A DNA stretch of 64,000 nt from Gordionus sp. m RMFG-2023 (GCF_954871325.1 NC_088776.1:43294569-43358568), one strand, 5' to 3'. Shown: positions 38,851 through 49,414, numbered from the stretch's first letter. Translations and numbers: made by a program. The notes: generated by a model from the sequence alone, not told the origin.

Positions 38851-40404
38851 CGACAAACATAAACGATAATGAGATCCGATATGTCTATGGTGCTTTTTTT
38901 ATTAATAGTGTAATTAGATTGGACAGATTAAAGAATTGTAACAATTAAAAAAAATTTATGGTCATAAGTTTGGTTAGCGATTCACTATTATCCAAATTTT
39001 ATCACTATAAAGAAACTTTCATAAAGAATGGAAAATCTATGTTTCATTATTTTATCAATGGAAAAAAAGGAAGGCCGTTTTAAAATATGTGGCAATCCAT
39101 ATGTTAAATATAGAACTTGCAATTAGCAATTTTTTTTAATTTACCCTAAAGGATAGAGAAAATTCAAAGTTTATAATGGAAACTTGAAGAAATGACAAAA
39201 GACGAGGTGGGAATTTTTAAAAAAAGTTGAAGTGTTCCAAAAATAAAATATAATGTTGAAAAATATTTTAATTACCTTTTATTTGATACCCATATTACAA
39301 TAAATAATTTGTCTAGATATATTTTAAGTTTAGTTTTTTACCCTATGAGCCACGAGAACTTTTGTTATGCCTTTGATTAAAAATTCGAAAGATATGGCTA
39401 TGGCTAGTATAAAATATATCATTATTCGCCGTTAATTAGTTGTAACAAAATATTTTGTTTTGATGTTTATTAAATATTTCATTTTATTCATATTCGCCAT
39501 CCTTACTAAACACTTGAAACGAATTCTACAAAATATTCTAGCCAATATCGGTGCCCAATTTGGTCATTGCACACGGGGCTCAAAATCTTTTATTGCAAAT
39601 TCCTCTAATATCTGACTTAAGAATAAATTTATGATAGAATTTTGCGATAATATTGGTCATTGTATTGTAATTAACAAATATCAACATATATATATTTAAT
39701 TAATTATATACTTTGACAAGGTAAAAAAAAAGAAATCATCTTAGCAATTTAAGCCTTCAAATCATGATCCCGTGTAATAGACTCATTAGAGAATAAGGTA
39801 TATGTTATATTAATTAATATAGTGATTATCCTAATTTTGTGAAGTGATTTTAGTTTCTAAAAAATACAATATTAATTTATATATAACCTTTTTTATTTTG
39901 ATTAACCATTTGATTTATTTAATTTTACCATGTTATGAAATTTATAGAGAAACGCCTATAATATTGTATATAATGCCGGACAAGATTACCCCAGAAATAA
40001 AACACTGAATAAAAAAATACGTCAATAATTTATTTTAAAAATTGATTCTGAGCCATTTTACTGTAAAAAGTTAGTATAAAACATTTTAGACAGGATCCTA
40101 CCGCCACTTTTTATTTCTCTGACCCGTGTAATTTATAAGGTGAGTACCCATTATGAAGTGAATATCCTAAGTAATGGCGCATGAATACATGTATTTTTGT
40201 ATTTGTGCATTTATTTACACTCATCAAATTAAGAAAACTTTTACAAAAATAACAAGTTTTTTTATCAATTATTTATAACATATTAAAATCAATTATACTT
40301 ACAAAATTTAATTGTAGAAATATTTATCATTTTTTATAGTTTACCTGGTCTCATTAGTTCTTACTATACACATTGTGGTAATATAATAATAAAATATTTA
40401 ATTC
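38851..40404. other. AT-rich non-coding stretch, no gene seen
   Basis: No supported coding sequence, RNA gene or transposon terminus. Confidence 0.55.
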
Positions 40405-40412
40405 TAGATATC

Positions 40413-40667
40413 CAGTGGCGTAGCTAAATTTTTTAACTTGAGGGGGGGGCTTATTTTTTTATATTTTCATTCTAACATTAGCGAAAAAGAGATAATTATA
40501 TTTAAATGAGGTAAAGGGAGATTCTATTTAAAATTAATGCAAATAAAAATAAGTATTTTTACCTAAGCAAAAAAGCTCATATCTAAAAAAATTGATATTT
40601 TTCAAGGGCCTCTACAAAATTTTCAGTGGCTTGAACCCCTATGTGCCCCGTCCTAATAACACTGTTG
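40413..40667. mobile_element. hAT-type MITE with CAGTGGCGTAGC end
   Basis: It starts cagtggcgtagctaaatttt, a terminus style common at hAT ends, with an 8-G run shortly inside. The right side reads gtgccccgtcctaataacac then tgttg. The flanks tagatatc (40405-40412) and tagacatc (40668-40675) agree at 7 of 8 positions, which sets the right boundary. The right end is only a weak inverted match to the left. Non-coding, 255 bp. Confidence 0.62.
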
Positions 40668-41637
40668 TAGACATCATAAATTGATTTAAGAACTTATTCT
40701 TAAATTTATTGCAACTCCAACTTTCAAAAATTATATTTAAAAAAAATCAAATCAAACAAAATTATATAGGGTATGCAGATTATTGAAATAATATTATTAT
40801 TACTATTTATTTTATTCAAATAATCATAATTATTGCTTATGGCATCACAGTATTCATTTTAGAGTAACTCATTTTGTATTAGTGCTACATATTTATAAAG
40901 ATGGTCGCCAATTCTTATAAAATGGTTAAAAAAATATGATTGAAAGGAAATGCATCTCTTAAATACCTCCGTCAATATATTTCAAAATATAAATAAAATA
41001 AATCAAAATTACATCCTCTCCCCCCACCCTCTTTCAATTTAATTCAAATGACGATAGCTTTCTATGCTGACATAGTGGCATAAACCCCCACCCTTCGTAG
41101 TTGAAGTCTCTGACCCAGGGTAAAGCCGTATGACATGGCGGAATATCCTGTTGAAAAATAAACCCGCCATTGGGAATAACACCCAATCAATTCAGTATTA
41201 TTGAGCTCTTTAGACAAATTATATTAATGGCTTGGGAATTTAAACATCCAGTGATGAAATGCAATATACCTAGATATCTGATAAACTTTATATCCTCATA
41301 CTATTAGAATTTAAGCAAAAGACTTTGCATGATTTTTGTATACAAGCAATTCGCCGTGCCAATACTTTTGAGGGACCACGAAAAAAATTAATTAAGCAGT
41401 TTCTTAAAAAATAATTTATCTAAGCTCGTTTGAATTTTTCATATTGTGACAAAAACTAAATATTATGGTAAAATTTATTGAATTTTAATCATAAATATGT
41501 GTAACTCATATTAAAAATGTTAATATAGTGTATATATCGTGTATGTAATCACCAGCTTATCAAATAATCAGTAAAAACTAAAAAAAAAGTAGTTTAAACA
41601 TTTATCCATCTGGCCAGAGTTGTTAAACGCTACTTTT

Positions 41638-41760
41638 AAAAGTAGCGCGCTACCGCTATCGTTATTTGTCAAAAAAAAGTAGCGCGCTACCGCTATCACT
41701 ATTTGTCAAAAAAAGTAGCACGCTATCGCTACTATTTTTTAAAAGTAGCTTTAGCTACTT
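41638..41760. repeat. Subterminal tandem repeats of the ZBED-like hAT
   Basis: About three copies of an imperfect unit near 38 bp, with agtagc(g/a)cgct(a/-)ccgctatc as core followed by (g/a)(c/t)tatttgtcaaaaaa. Subterminal repeats in hAT elements typically bind the transposase; that role is inferred here from position and repetition. Confidence 0.65.
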
Positions 41761-42379
41761 TTTATAAAATAAATTTAGAAACATATTATGTTATTGTATA
41801 GTAAATATATAAAAATCAACATTTATAAATATTAAAATATAGTTAGTTTTGATTATAAAAAATTTTATGTAATAAAAATAAATATTTTGTTGCATTTTAT
41901 AAGTTTTTACCTTGTGTTATGTGTTTAACTATCTGCCTTGGTACATATATATGATATCTCTGATAACTCTACTATTAGAGCATCTTTTATCACTTTAAAG
42001 TTATCAGCATTGGCGTACGCAGCGGGGGGGGCGCAGGGGGACAAATCCCCCCCCCCCAAAGCCAAAAAATTCAGATGCCGGATATATTTTTCAAAAATAT
42101 TATTGTTTATATTAATTTATATTTGTTAATATTTATTCGTATCTCATATTAAATATATATTATATTACATTTATTATCACATTCATAAGTTATTTTATCA
42201 ATTAATTTCGATTTCAAGTTTTCCGGCGTAATATTTACTTATTATTTTCAAATTTTTAGTGGCGTAATATTTATCTACCATTTTCAAATTTCTAGTCAAA
42301 TAATAATTATTTCTGAAACTTCTGGTCCAACAGGGAAAAAGAAATTGCAACCTTGTCCAACGAGATAGAGCCTCTTTCA

Positions 42380-43661
42380 TCAAGCACTAACAGCTATTAA
42401 GGAGTTAGAAGAGCCAATTATTTGCTATTACTGAAATATTACAATGGCCTGAAAGAAATATTTCCTCAGAAGCAAGAAAATTATTGGATTCAATGCTTAT
42501 TCCAAATTTTATTTCTCATTAGAATGTAGTATTTAATTATACAACTATTTTAAGTATTACTTTTCAAAAACATGACAATGATTTGATTAAGAAGATGAGA
42601 ATAGCGGAGAGCATTTTATCAGAACTCAAGGAAATTAGGGCTAATGTTGATGAAGAATTTCATATTTTATATTTTATTGTTGAGTCAAAAGCAGAGCTAT
42701 ACGTGTTTAATATTTGTCTCCCTCGACAGCAAGGCAAGCTCATCGTTAAAACATTAATATAGGATCAGTAGAAGAGTTTATCTTAGATGCAGATACATTT
42801 ATAACCCAAATAAATGAATTTTTAATATATCATGCAGCACTTACATCTGCAAATATTACTTCCACAAAAGCCTTCCCAACCTTTTTCAGATAATGATAGA
42901 AAAAAAAATATTTGTTAGATTTTTATTATGAAGATGTTAAAGTATCTTATGATGCCTTACTAGCTGAATAACTATGTTTATAAGATTAACTATAGTTGAT
43001 ATAGTCCCAAAAAATGCTATGGATGCTCTGCATTATTTCAAACACATTTTAGATTAAATTCCCAATGTATTAAAAGGGTTTATAAACTCTTCCCATTAGT
43101 AAACTAATGAGAGAACACTCTCTTTTTTAAGAAGAATAACAGAGGCCTGCAGAAGTACCATTTGCAGGGCACGGCCCGGATTTTTTTTAAAGATTTTTTA
43201 CGCTATTTTTAAAATTTTTTTTAGGCCGCTCGGCTTTTTTTTAAATTTACAGGCTCGGCCCGGCTTTTTTTAAAATAAAATTTTCAGACCCGGCCTGGAT
43301 TTTTAAAAAATAAATTATATTTATTTTTGATTTTTATAGCTAATAATAACGATTTCAAATATAGGCTGTTTTAAAAAATACAGCCCGGCTTGGGTGTTTT
43401 TTTAAAAAAATTTAGGTCCGGCCCGGGTGTTTTTTAAAAAAAATTTTGGGCCGGCCTTGGTATAATTAAAAAAATTAAAATATTGTCCGGCCCAGGAGCC
43501 GGGCCTGCAGGTCTCTGAAAAACATACCAAGAAGTACAACATGTGAAAGTAGATTGAAAGGTTTGGATTTTTTGAATATTCATAGGCATTTGACGACAAG
43601 CAAGGATGAGATAATTGAAAAATTAGCTCAATTCCAACGAAGATTGGATTTTACATTGTAA
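42380..43661 (+). pseudogene. Decayed hAT transposase (ZMYM1-like) of copy 2
   Basis: Plus-strand pieces parallel those of copy 1. They are an AIKELEEPIICY segment (about 42395), MRIAESILSELKEIRANVDEEFH (about 42594-42662), then VESKAELYVFNICLPRQQGKLI (about 42685-42750) and an ILDADTFITQINEFLI-like segment (about 42783-42830). The N-terminal part of the C-terminal domain (MREHSLF then LRRI across a frameshift, about 43105-43135) precedes the MITE at 43140-43517. After it TTCESRLKGLDFLNIHRHLTTSKDEIIEKLAQ...RRLDFTL leads to a stop at 43659-43661. Several frameshifts and stops make it non-functional. The 65-codon minus-strand frame over the MITE junction (43402-43599) and the 61-codon frame at 42198-42383 are antisense shadows. 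Confidence 0.83.
43140..43517 (+). mobile_element. GC-island MITE (CAGAGACCTGCAGG family, B3) nested in hAT copy 2
   Basis: The ends are cagaggcctgcagaagtacc and gggcctgcaggtctctg. At 378 bp it is longer than its counterpart B2. The GC islands (cggcccgg, cggcccaggagccgggcc) are separated by T-run/A-run blocks. It occupies the same codons of the host transposase as B2, so it was present before the host element moved. Confidence 0.85.
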
Positions 43662-44344
43662 ATATATAACATACTAAATACAATTGTTCCTAAGAAACTT
43701 TTTGTGTAAAGGCTCAAAAAATTCAAATTTCTATTTTGGGTCATTTAAGTGATTCTTTACATATAATTTTTTTATAATTCACATTAATTTAAAATTGTGT
43801 ATTAGAAATAGTTATTAGTCCTAATAAATTTATGCTTGATATTTTAAAAAAACAATAATATTTCTCAAAAAAATTTTATCCCCCCCCCAGACCAAATTCC
43901 TGCGTACGCGCCTGGTTATCTGCTATTTTGTTCATTAGTGTCTGGCGACATAAAATTGTTGTACCAGGGGATAGAGTTTTAATCAGCATGGTAAATGATG
44001 GATTATCAACCAAGAACATTGGCCAAACTGTATCAATTATAAAATCAACAATAACATCAGCCAATTTCTGAGAAATATTGGCATCTGTATTATTTATTAA
44101 TTTGGTTTGAATTGAATTATTCTTTTTGGATGTAAAGACGCCTATACCAAAATTATTCAGATGTTTCTCCATTTCCTTAAAATTATTGGCATGAACAGTT
44201 TATAAAATAAGTACTATTAGAATGTAAAAATGACAATTTACCTTTAGGTGTTTCTTGAGGTTATAGCTGGATTTATATGAGGAAATATTTTTTTTACATT
44301 TTAAACAAGTAAATTAAAAACCAGTTTTTGTTTTTATTTATTTT

Positions 44345-45054
44345 TAGGGATGCACCGATAATATTTATCGGATCGGATCGGGCCGATATTTCACCCATTT
44401 TAAATATCGATTATCGGCCAATATTATAAAATTTTCCAATCCGATATAAAATGGCGTCTTTAACAAAAATAAAATTTAAAAAAAAGCTATATCTAAAATC
44501 AGTTTATTTTTATAAAAAAAATCGAAATCCATTTTTATGTATATTTTTTTAATAATAATAATTAATTAATAAACATTTTGCCATATTGTTATTTTTTTTG
44601 CGCATTCTGTTTATAAAAGTGTGTGATAATCTCTTCAGAATCTGTTTTAGTGAAGCTGGTGATTATATTTCTAAAAAGAAATCTTCGATACATTAAAGTT
44701 AAATATTATTTTTCAAATTTCATAATATATTTGTTTATTACTTATTATTATGTATAAAGATTAATGTTATTTTATTACTTATTAAATAAAAATGATTTAA
44801 CAATAAAAAAAATTTATATACTTTTAGAATGCAATTGAATTGAATATAAACTATAACTGATCATTATAATATATTTAAATGACATAAGTTATGGTATAAT
44901 TAATTATAGATGTTATACTAATAAAAAGTATATTAAACATTAAAACCATTGGTATCTTTACAGAATACAAAATTAGATATAATATCGGATCGGTAATCGG
45001 CCGATATCAATTTAATATCGGATCGGCCTCAAAAGTGGTATTGCTACACCCCTA
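44345..45054. mobile_element. hAT-type element with TAGGG(A/G)TG ends
   Basis: A 710-bp element starting tagggatgcaccgata and ending gtattgctacacccctaa-style (tip ttgctacacccccta less one C), i.e. TAGGG(A/G)TG(C/T)A inverted ends. It is flanked by an exact 8-bp duplication tttatttt (44337-44344 and 45055-45062). Just inside each end are inverted, repeated atcggatcgg / ggccgatat blocks. The interior is AT-rich and non-coding. It is inserted in the ZBED-like hAT between the acidic N-terminus and the BED finger. The exact duplication suggests a fairly recent insertion, though tttatttt is a simple sequence. Confidence 0.85.
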
Positions 45055-45479
45055 TTTATTTTTAAAAAAAATTCAAATCTAGGGAATGGGAAATTTGTAT
45101 TATACCTATTAAGAACATTTTCTTCCCTGGTATCTTCCTATTCATTAATATCATTATCTGAATCACTTTCAACGATTTGGATATCAATAGGTGATGACAT
45201 TTTAAATTATTAACACGTGATTTAGGTTTAAATTACAAATAAAAATATAAATTACAAATTGAAAATATATTTCAATTTCAAAATTAAATAATAAAAATTA
45301 TAATTATATGATATTTATTTAAATTTTCATGTTTATACTTAATTTTTTAAAAGTAGATAAGTTAGCACTTTCAAAAAAAGTAGCCCGCTAAAAAATTAAA
45401 TAATTATTAAAAAAGTAGCCGCTATTAGCTATAGCTACCAAAAAAGATAACGCGCTACTTTAACAACTCTGCTCCTGGC

Positions 45480-46469
45480 CCTTTTATTTGTAAAAGAGGA
45501 TATTATTTCAGTATAATCTAACGACGATGCAATGTCAATTTCAATTTAAATCAAGGATAGGTTTACCAGGAGGTCTTGCGTCATGCAGGATCTTAACTAA
45601 GTCTCAATTAGTTTAAATTTGAGAATCTGTGCTCAGTATGGTAATTAGAATAGCTAGAATAATTCTAAAAACAATAAATAATTTGGCAGAGCTTCATCTA
45701 TCCTATTATTGTAAATATGGCGCATGATTTCTAAAGAACTTTTAATAGTCTGCCTACACAATTTATTTATTAAAAATTATAATTGAGTTAATAGAGCTAG
45801 TAAATTTTGATTTCCAATTGAATCCTGATCCATTAATATATTTAATTGATTGAAATATTTTTTTAGCACCGTTTAAGTGACATTTATCAAAGCAGGTATA
45901 TCGTCTGCTGAAAACGTTCTTCCAACGAAATCTTCGCTTGATAGAATAATACGTTAAAAAATTTAATAATATCAATGTTTACTCGAATTTCAGATGTGGC
46001 GCATGATTATAAAATATTTTAAAAGTGTCCCACTTTCAGAATTAATAAACTACGCTGCTTCTCATTTCTTTTTTTTTGTCTATCATTACCCGAATCAAAT
46101 TTGTTCCCTCTTCCCATTTTTCATCTTTAGAGCCTATGAAATAAAAAATTATATGGCAGATTCTTACTATTCAGTCTACTGAAATAGCATTATTTTTTTA
46201 TTAATCTAGTTTATCTAGATGGGTAATAGCTGATTTTTTTTGACTAAGATTAAGCGATTTTGGCATATAAGAAACTAATGCAATTTTATCATTATGGGCC
46301 TTGTATTAAATTAATTAAATTACGACTAAATTCTTTATTCTAAGTTTCTGCCAAATATGGCCATTTTTTCCATTATTTTAGTGGCTAATGTTAATTTCTT
46401 TAGAAATATTAAATAAATTTGAATTTTTTGAAATCAAACAAGAAACAAAATTATTTGACGGTCCTTAAA
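45480..46469. other. AT-rich stretch, no supported gene
   Basis: The 70-codon minus-strand frame (45763-45975) and the 62-codon plus-strand frame (45994-46182) have no recognisable domain or codon signal, and I do not call them genes. Confidence 0.45.
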
Positions 46470-46528
46470 ATCGTCAAATCTATGCGGCCCAGGGCGGTCG
46501 CACCTCATATCGGCGGCACGGGCCTGCT
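46470..46528. mobile_element. Transposon end fragment (ends cggcacgggcctg)
   Basis: A GC-rich block, gcggcccagggcggtcgcac ... atcggcggcacgggcctg, stands out from AT-rich flanks. Its reverse complement begins CAGGCCCGTGCC, like a hAT terminus, and its inner part matches the right block of the element near 30300. The opposite end was not found. Confidence 0.42.
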
Positions 46529-46530
46529 TT

Positions 46531-48161
46531 AATATTTATTAATTTTCCAATTGGCAGACAATTTTATAACTATAATCGACTTATATTTATGAGATTATAA
46601 GCCATATTTCTAATAAGGAGCTTTTTATTGTCAATCTTTTGCTCTTTATAAAATCATATTTCCTGTTTCTTTAAATTGAATACATTTTTATATAATTTTT
46701 ATCAATAACTCCACCCATACTATATTTTGAGATAACATTGACATGGATATCGTTTTAAGGGGGTTTATTGCGAGGGGCTACAGGGGGCTAAACCCATCCA
46801 CCCCCTCCTAAGTAATTTTTTATTTTTTAGCCCCTTTTTTATTTTTTCAAAAGTGTTAAATTTGAATCCCTTTTCTTCTTGAAATTGTTATAAAAATTAA
46901 CCTTTTTATGTGAACAAAAATCTTTTATATTTCCTATAGAAGATAGAAGAGCAAAAGTCTTTACTTCTTTAAAATTATATTATAAATTGATTATAAAAAA
47001 ATCCATAATTTATTTCTTTAAATATTAATTTTGTGATCCTAGTTAGAAGAAGGAATCAAGATCTTATCTGTTTCATTTGTTAAACATGGCTTAGGAAGAA
47101 GAAGATATATAACCCAGGATTATAGATTTTCCATCAAGTTACGATATTACGACGTTTATAAGATATTTTTAGCAGAGTATGATCTCCATATCCCCTAAAT
47201 GTCATTTAACCACATTAGGCTGAAGAAGGTTCTTCAAAATAGCTAAAATCAATAGCAAAGTAAAAGCACCACAATGAATTATTTAGAATTGTTTCATATT
47301 TTTGCTAGCTATTATATTAAAATTCTATGTCTGTTACATTATAAAAATACCTGCCAATTTTACAATACTTTATTATTATTCGCTTAATTTTTAGAAAATG
47401 ATTATTAAAATATCCATAAATAAAAAATTTATAAAAATTTATTTCTAAAAAGTAATCGTCAAAGCATTTGTATTATTTATATTTAAAATACATGTTTTAA
47501 AACAGAGGATTCGTATTTGTATTCAAATACTTTTTTAAAAATGTATTTGTATTTATATTATAATATTCTTTTTTTCTGAAAATTCGCCCAACCCTGAATT
47601 AGATATATAAATATTGCCGAAAACCTACTAATAATATTTCCTGATATCTAACTTAAATAATTAATCATAATATTTTCAAATCGGAACATATGACTCTTAA
47701 TATAAGAATGCCCTCACTTCTTTTTTTGGGTTCGGTTGTATTTGAAACTCTGATTATAAAACAAAAACACCAGGAAATTTAAAAAATAAAATTAATAATT
47801 CTATTATACTCAAAAATACGAATTTCTTTTTTAATTAAATAGAAAAATAACATTAAAATAAGCAGTCCCATTTAAAAAAATTTATATGGCCACAATTAAA
47901 AAATTAATTTGTTCGATTATTTTAGCTAAACTAACTATGGACCAAGGCATGGTGGCAGTAGTTGGCTAAAATTAGTTTACGTAGGTCTTAAATATAGTGA
48001 CCACTCAAGTGAGGTTCATTAGCTGCTCAATAAAGGTGTTCAAATTATAAATGGAGCAAAGTGAAACCTATATGACGAGATGGATGGTTTAAGGAGTGAT
48101 CAAAGTTGGAGTTCTAACAGTATATAATATAGATAAGGTTAATTAACTATTTATTTATTTT
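46531..48161. other. AT-rich stretch with a C/G-rich patch, no gene seen
   Basis: A patch near 46757-46840 (ggggctacagggggctaaac, then cccatccaccccctcc) looks like transposon debris, but no ends pair. No coding sequence recognised. Confidence 0.45.
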
Positions 48162-48169
48162 ATTTAGAT

Positions 48170-48432
48170 CAGAGACCTACAAGCCTGGCCCTGAGCCTTG
48201 CCCGCGTAAAGATAGACGGGCTTAGTCTATTTTAATTTTAATTAATATACCAGTCCAGACCTAAAAAAAATTTTAAATACCCTGGCCTGGCTGAATATTT
48301 TAAAACCAAATATTTTTAAATCGCCATTATTATGTATAATGTTATAATATATTTTTAAAAAATCTCGGGGCCAGGCCGTATTATTTTTAAATTCGAGCCT
48401 AGTCGTGCGAATGGTACCTCTGCAGGTCTCTG
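48170..48432. mobile_element. GC-island MITE (CAGAGACCTGCAGG family, B4)
   Basis: A 263-bp element with ends cagagacctacaagcctggc and ggtacctctgcaggtctctg. The inner sequence has gccttgcccgcg and cggggccaggccg islands. The flanks atttagat and acctagta agree at only 4 of 8 positions, so the duplication is lost or the copy is old. Its ends match those of B2 and B3, so this is a free-standing copy of the MITE found nested in the composite hAT. Confidence 0.75.
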
Positions 48433-48871
48433 ACCTAGTAAATATGGACTAACGTTATGGGCGCTAGGGTAAGTCTAAGTGTTGCCATCTCCTCTTTACT
48501 CACATACTACTACATTAGGTTTTTTGAAGTCAGTGTTCTACTTGCCCCTTTTTTAAAAAATCTCTAAAATTTGTACATAACTTTCAAACAAATTTCTACT
48601 TTTCAAAAACGATAAATATACTTATCGTGCATAAAAAAATTATGATACCTTATTGTTTAAAATGATTACTGAAAGAAATGAGTTATATAATAATCCAATT
48701 CGATTCGATTGCAACTGATGACTTGAACTGAAAGCTAGAAGTAGGTTTTATTAAAACTAAAGAACCTTATAACTAGAAGTCAATAAGATAAATATTTTCA
48801 AAATAGCAGAAAAATTATTGGTATAATTAGAGAAAAATTTCTTATCTCGAGTACAAAATTTTTGCATATAA

Positions 48872-49414
48872 GGGAGAGCGGGGTAAAATGATTGGTATTT
48901 TGCATTTTTACCATAATATTTTGAAATACTAAAAACAGAACAAATTATATATTTATAAGTAGACAAATTCCTCATCTACAAAAAAAATGTAGTTCTCTAC
49001 CTATAATATTTTAGGAACTGTGTTAATTATGTGAATATGCTATTTTCGTCATTTTACACCATACCCAGTGTAAAGTGGCTAAGCATCAGTGTCAACTGGT
49101 TAAAATAAAATATATTGCTTAATTGGACAAAATATTGCAATTTTGACATCTATTCATCATTTTTAGTATAAACTATCAATACAATACCAGAATGTAAAAA
49201 ATTATATCAAAATGTCACCCTCTAATTTTGGGGTAAAAAACGGGTTTTTGGCAAAATATGCTCAACGGTGAAAATTTTTCAAAAGATGAACTTAGGTAAG
49301 AAATTAAATAAAAATACATCTTCACACCAAATTTAAAGTCTTTATGCTCAAGGGTTAAGAGGTTATTTGCGTTAATATTGTTACCCCATCAATCGCTTTA
49401 CCCCGATCTCCCCC
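48872..49414. mobile_element. TIR element with GGGAGA(G/T)CGGGGTAAA ends, unassigned superfamily
   Basis: The left end gggagagcggggtaaaatga and the right end tcgctttaccccgatctcccc are inverted repeats over about 25 bp with few mismatches; in both, the inner sequence continues ttgg/ttga. The 543-bp interior also has a gtgtaaagtggctaagc block (about 49069). There is no coding capacity. The flanks (tgcatataa and agataacac) show no clear duplication, so the superfamily cannot be decided. A possible second, one-ended relic (gtcccgatcttcctaaa) lies near 51431. Confidence 0.72.

Larger units (their letters stand above)
42008..43914 (+). mobile_element. Composite ZMYM1-like hAT transposon, copy 2 (nested)
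   Basis: It begins cattggcgtacgcag and ends tgcgtacgcgcctg, with flanks gttatcag (42000-42007) and gttatctg (43915-43922), 7 of 8 identical. It is inserted inside the transposase frame of the ZBED-like hAT. By eye it is very similar to copy 1 (31231-33187), mostly differing by scattered substitutions and small indels, and it lies in the opposite orientation. It contains the same nested MITE at the same position (43140-43517). Confidence 0.92.
41929..45200 (-). pseudogene. ZBED-like hAT transposase, N-terminal half, split by insertions
   Basis: On the minus strand a start at 45200 gives MSSPIDIQIVESDSDNDINE then a stop, with an acidic continuation EDTREENVLN. Beyond the nested element at 44345-45054, a BED-type zinc finger is readable at 44313-44242: FTCLKCKKNI...SSYNLKKHLK, with C..C and the first H. 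It ends at a good splice donor (AAG then GTAAAT), so an intron is possible. The next segment, 44172-43923, reads MEKHLNNFGIG...ISQKLADVIVDFIID...PSFTMLIKTLSPG...TLMNKIADN, the typical ZBED1/4-like region before the RNase H fold. The frame is cut by the composite hAT and resumes at 42007 as DNFKVIKDALIVELSEISYICTKAD, which leads up to the first catalytic Asp region. Everything downstream is missing. Not functional. Confidence 0.82.
41615..45471 (-). mobile_element. ZBED-like hAT transposon hosting two further elements
   Basis: Inverted ends cagagttgttaaa (41615-41627) and tttaacaactctg (45459-45471) are flanked by catctggc (41607-41614) and ctcctggc (45472-45479), 6 of 8 identical. The element reads on the minus strand. 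Next to its 3' end (41638-41760) lie about three imperfect subterminal repeats with agtagcgcgctaccgctatc at a spacing near 38 bp; inverted counterparts (agtagcccgct, gataacgcgctac) sit near 45385-45460. Two later insertions lie inside it: the composite hAT at 42008-43914 and the element at 44345-45054. Without them it is about 1.2 kb and lacks the catalytic C-terminal half of a transposase, so it was an internally deleted, non-autonomous copy. Confidence 0.88.

Noticed and set aside
41638-41760. CRISPR array or satellite
   Set aside because: Only about three imperfect units, located at a hAT end with inverted relatives at the other end; they are subterminal repeats.
45763-45975. 70-codon minus-strand frame with several cysteine and arginine residues
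   Set aside because: No zinc-finger spacing or known motif, and no copies elsewhere in the window.
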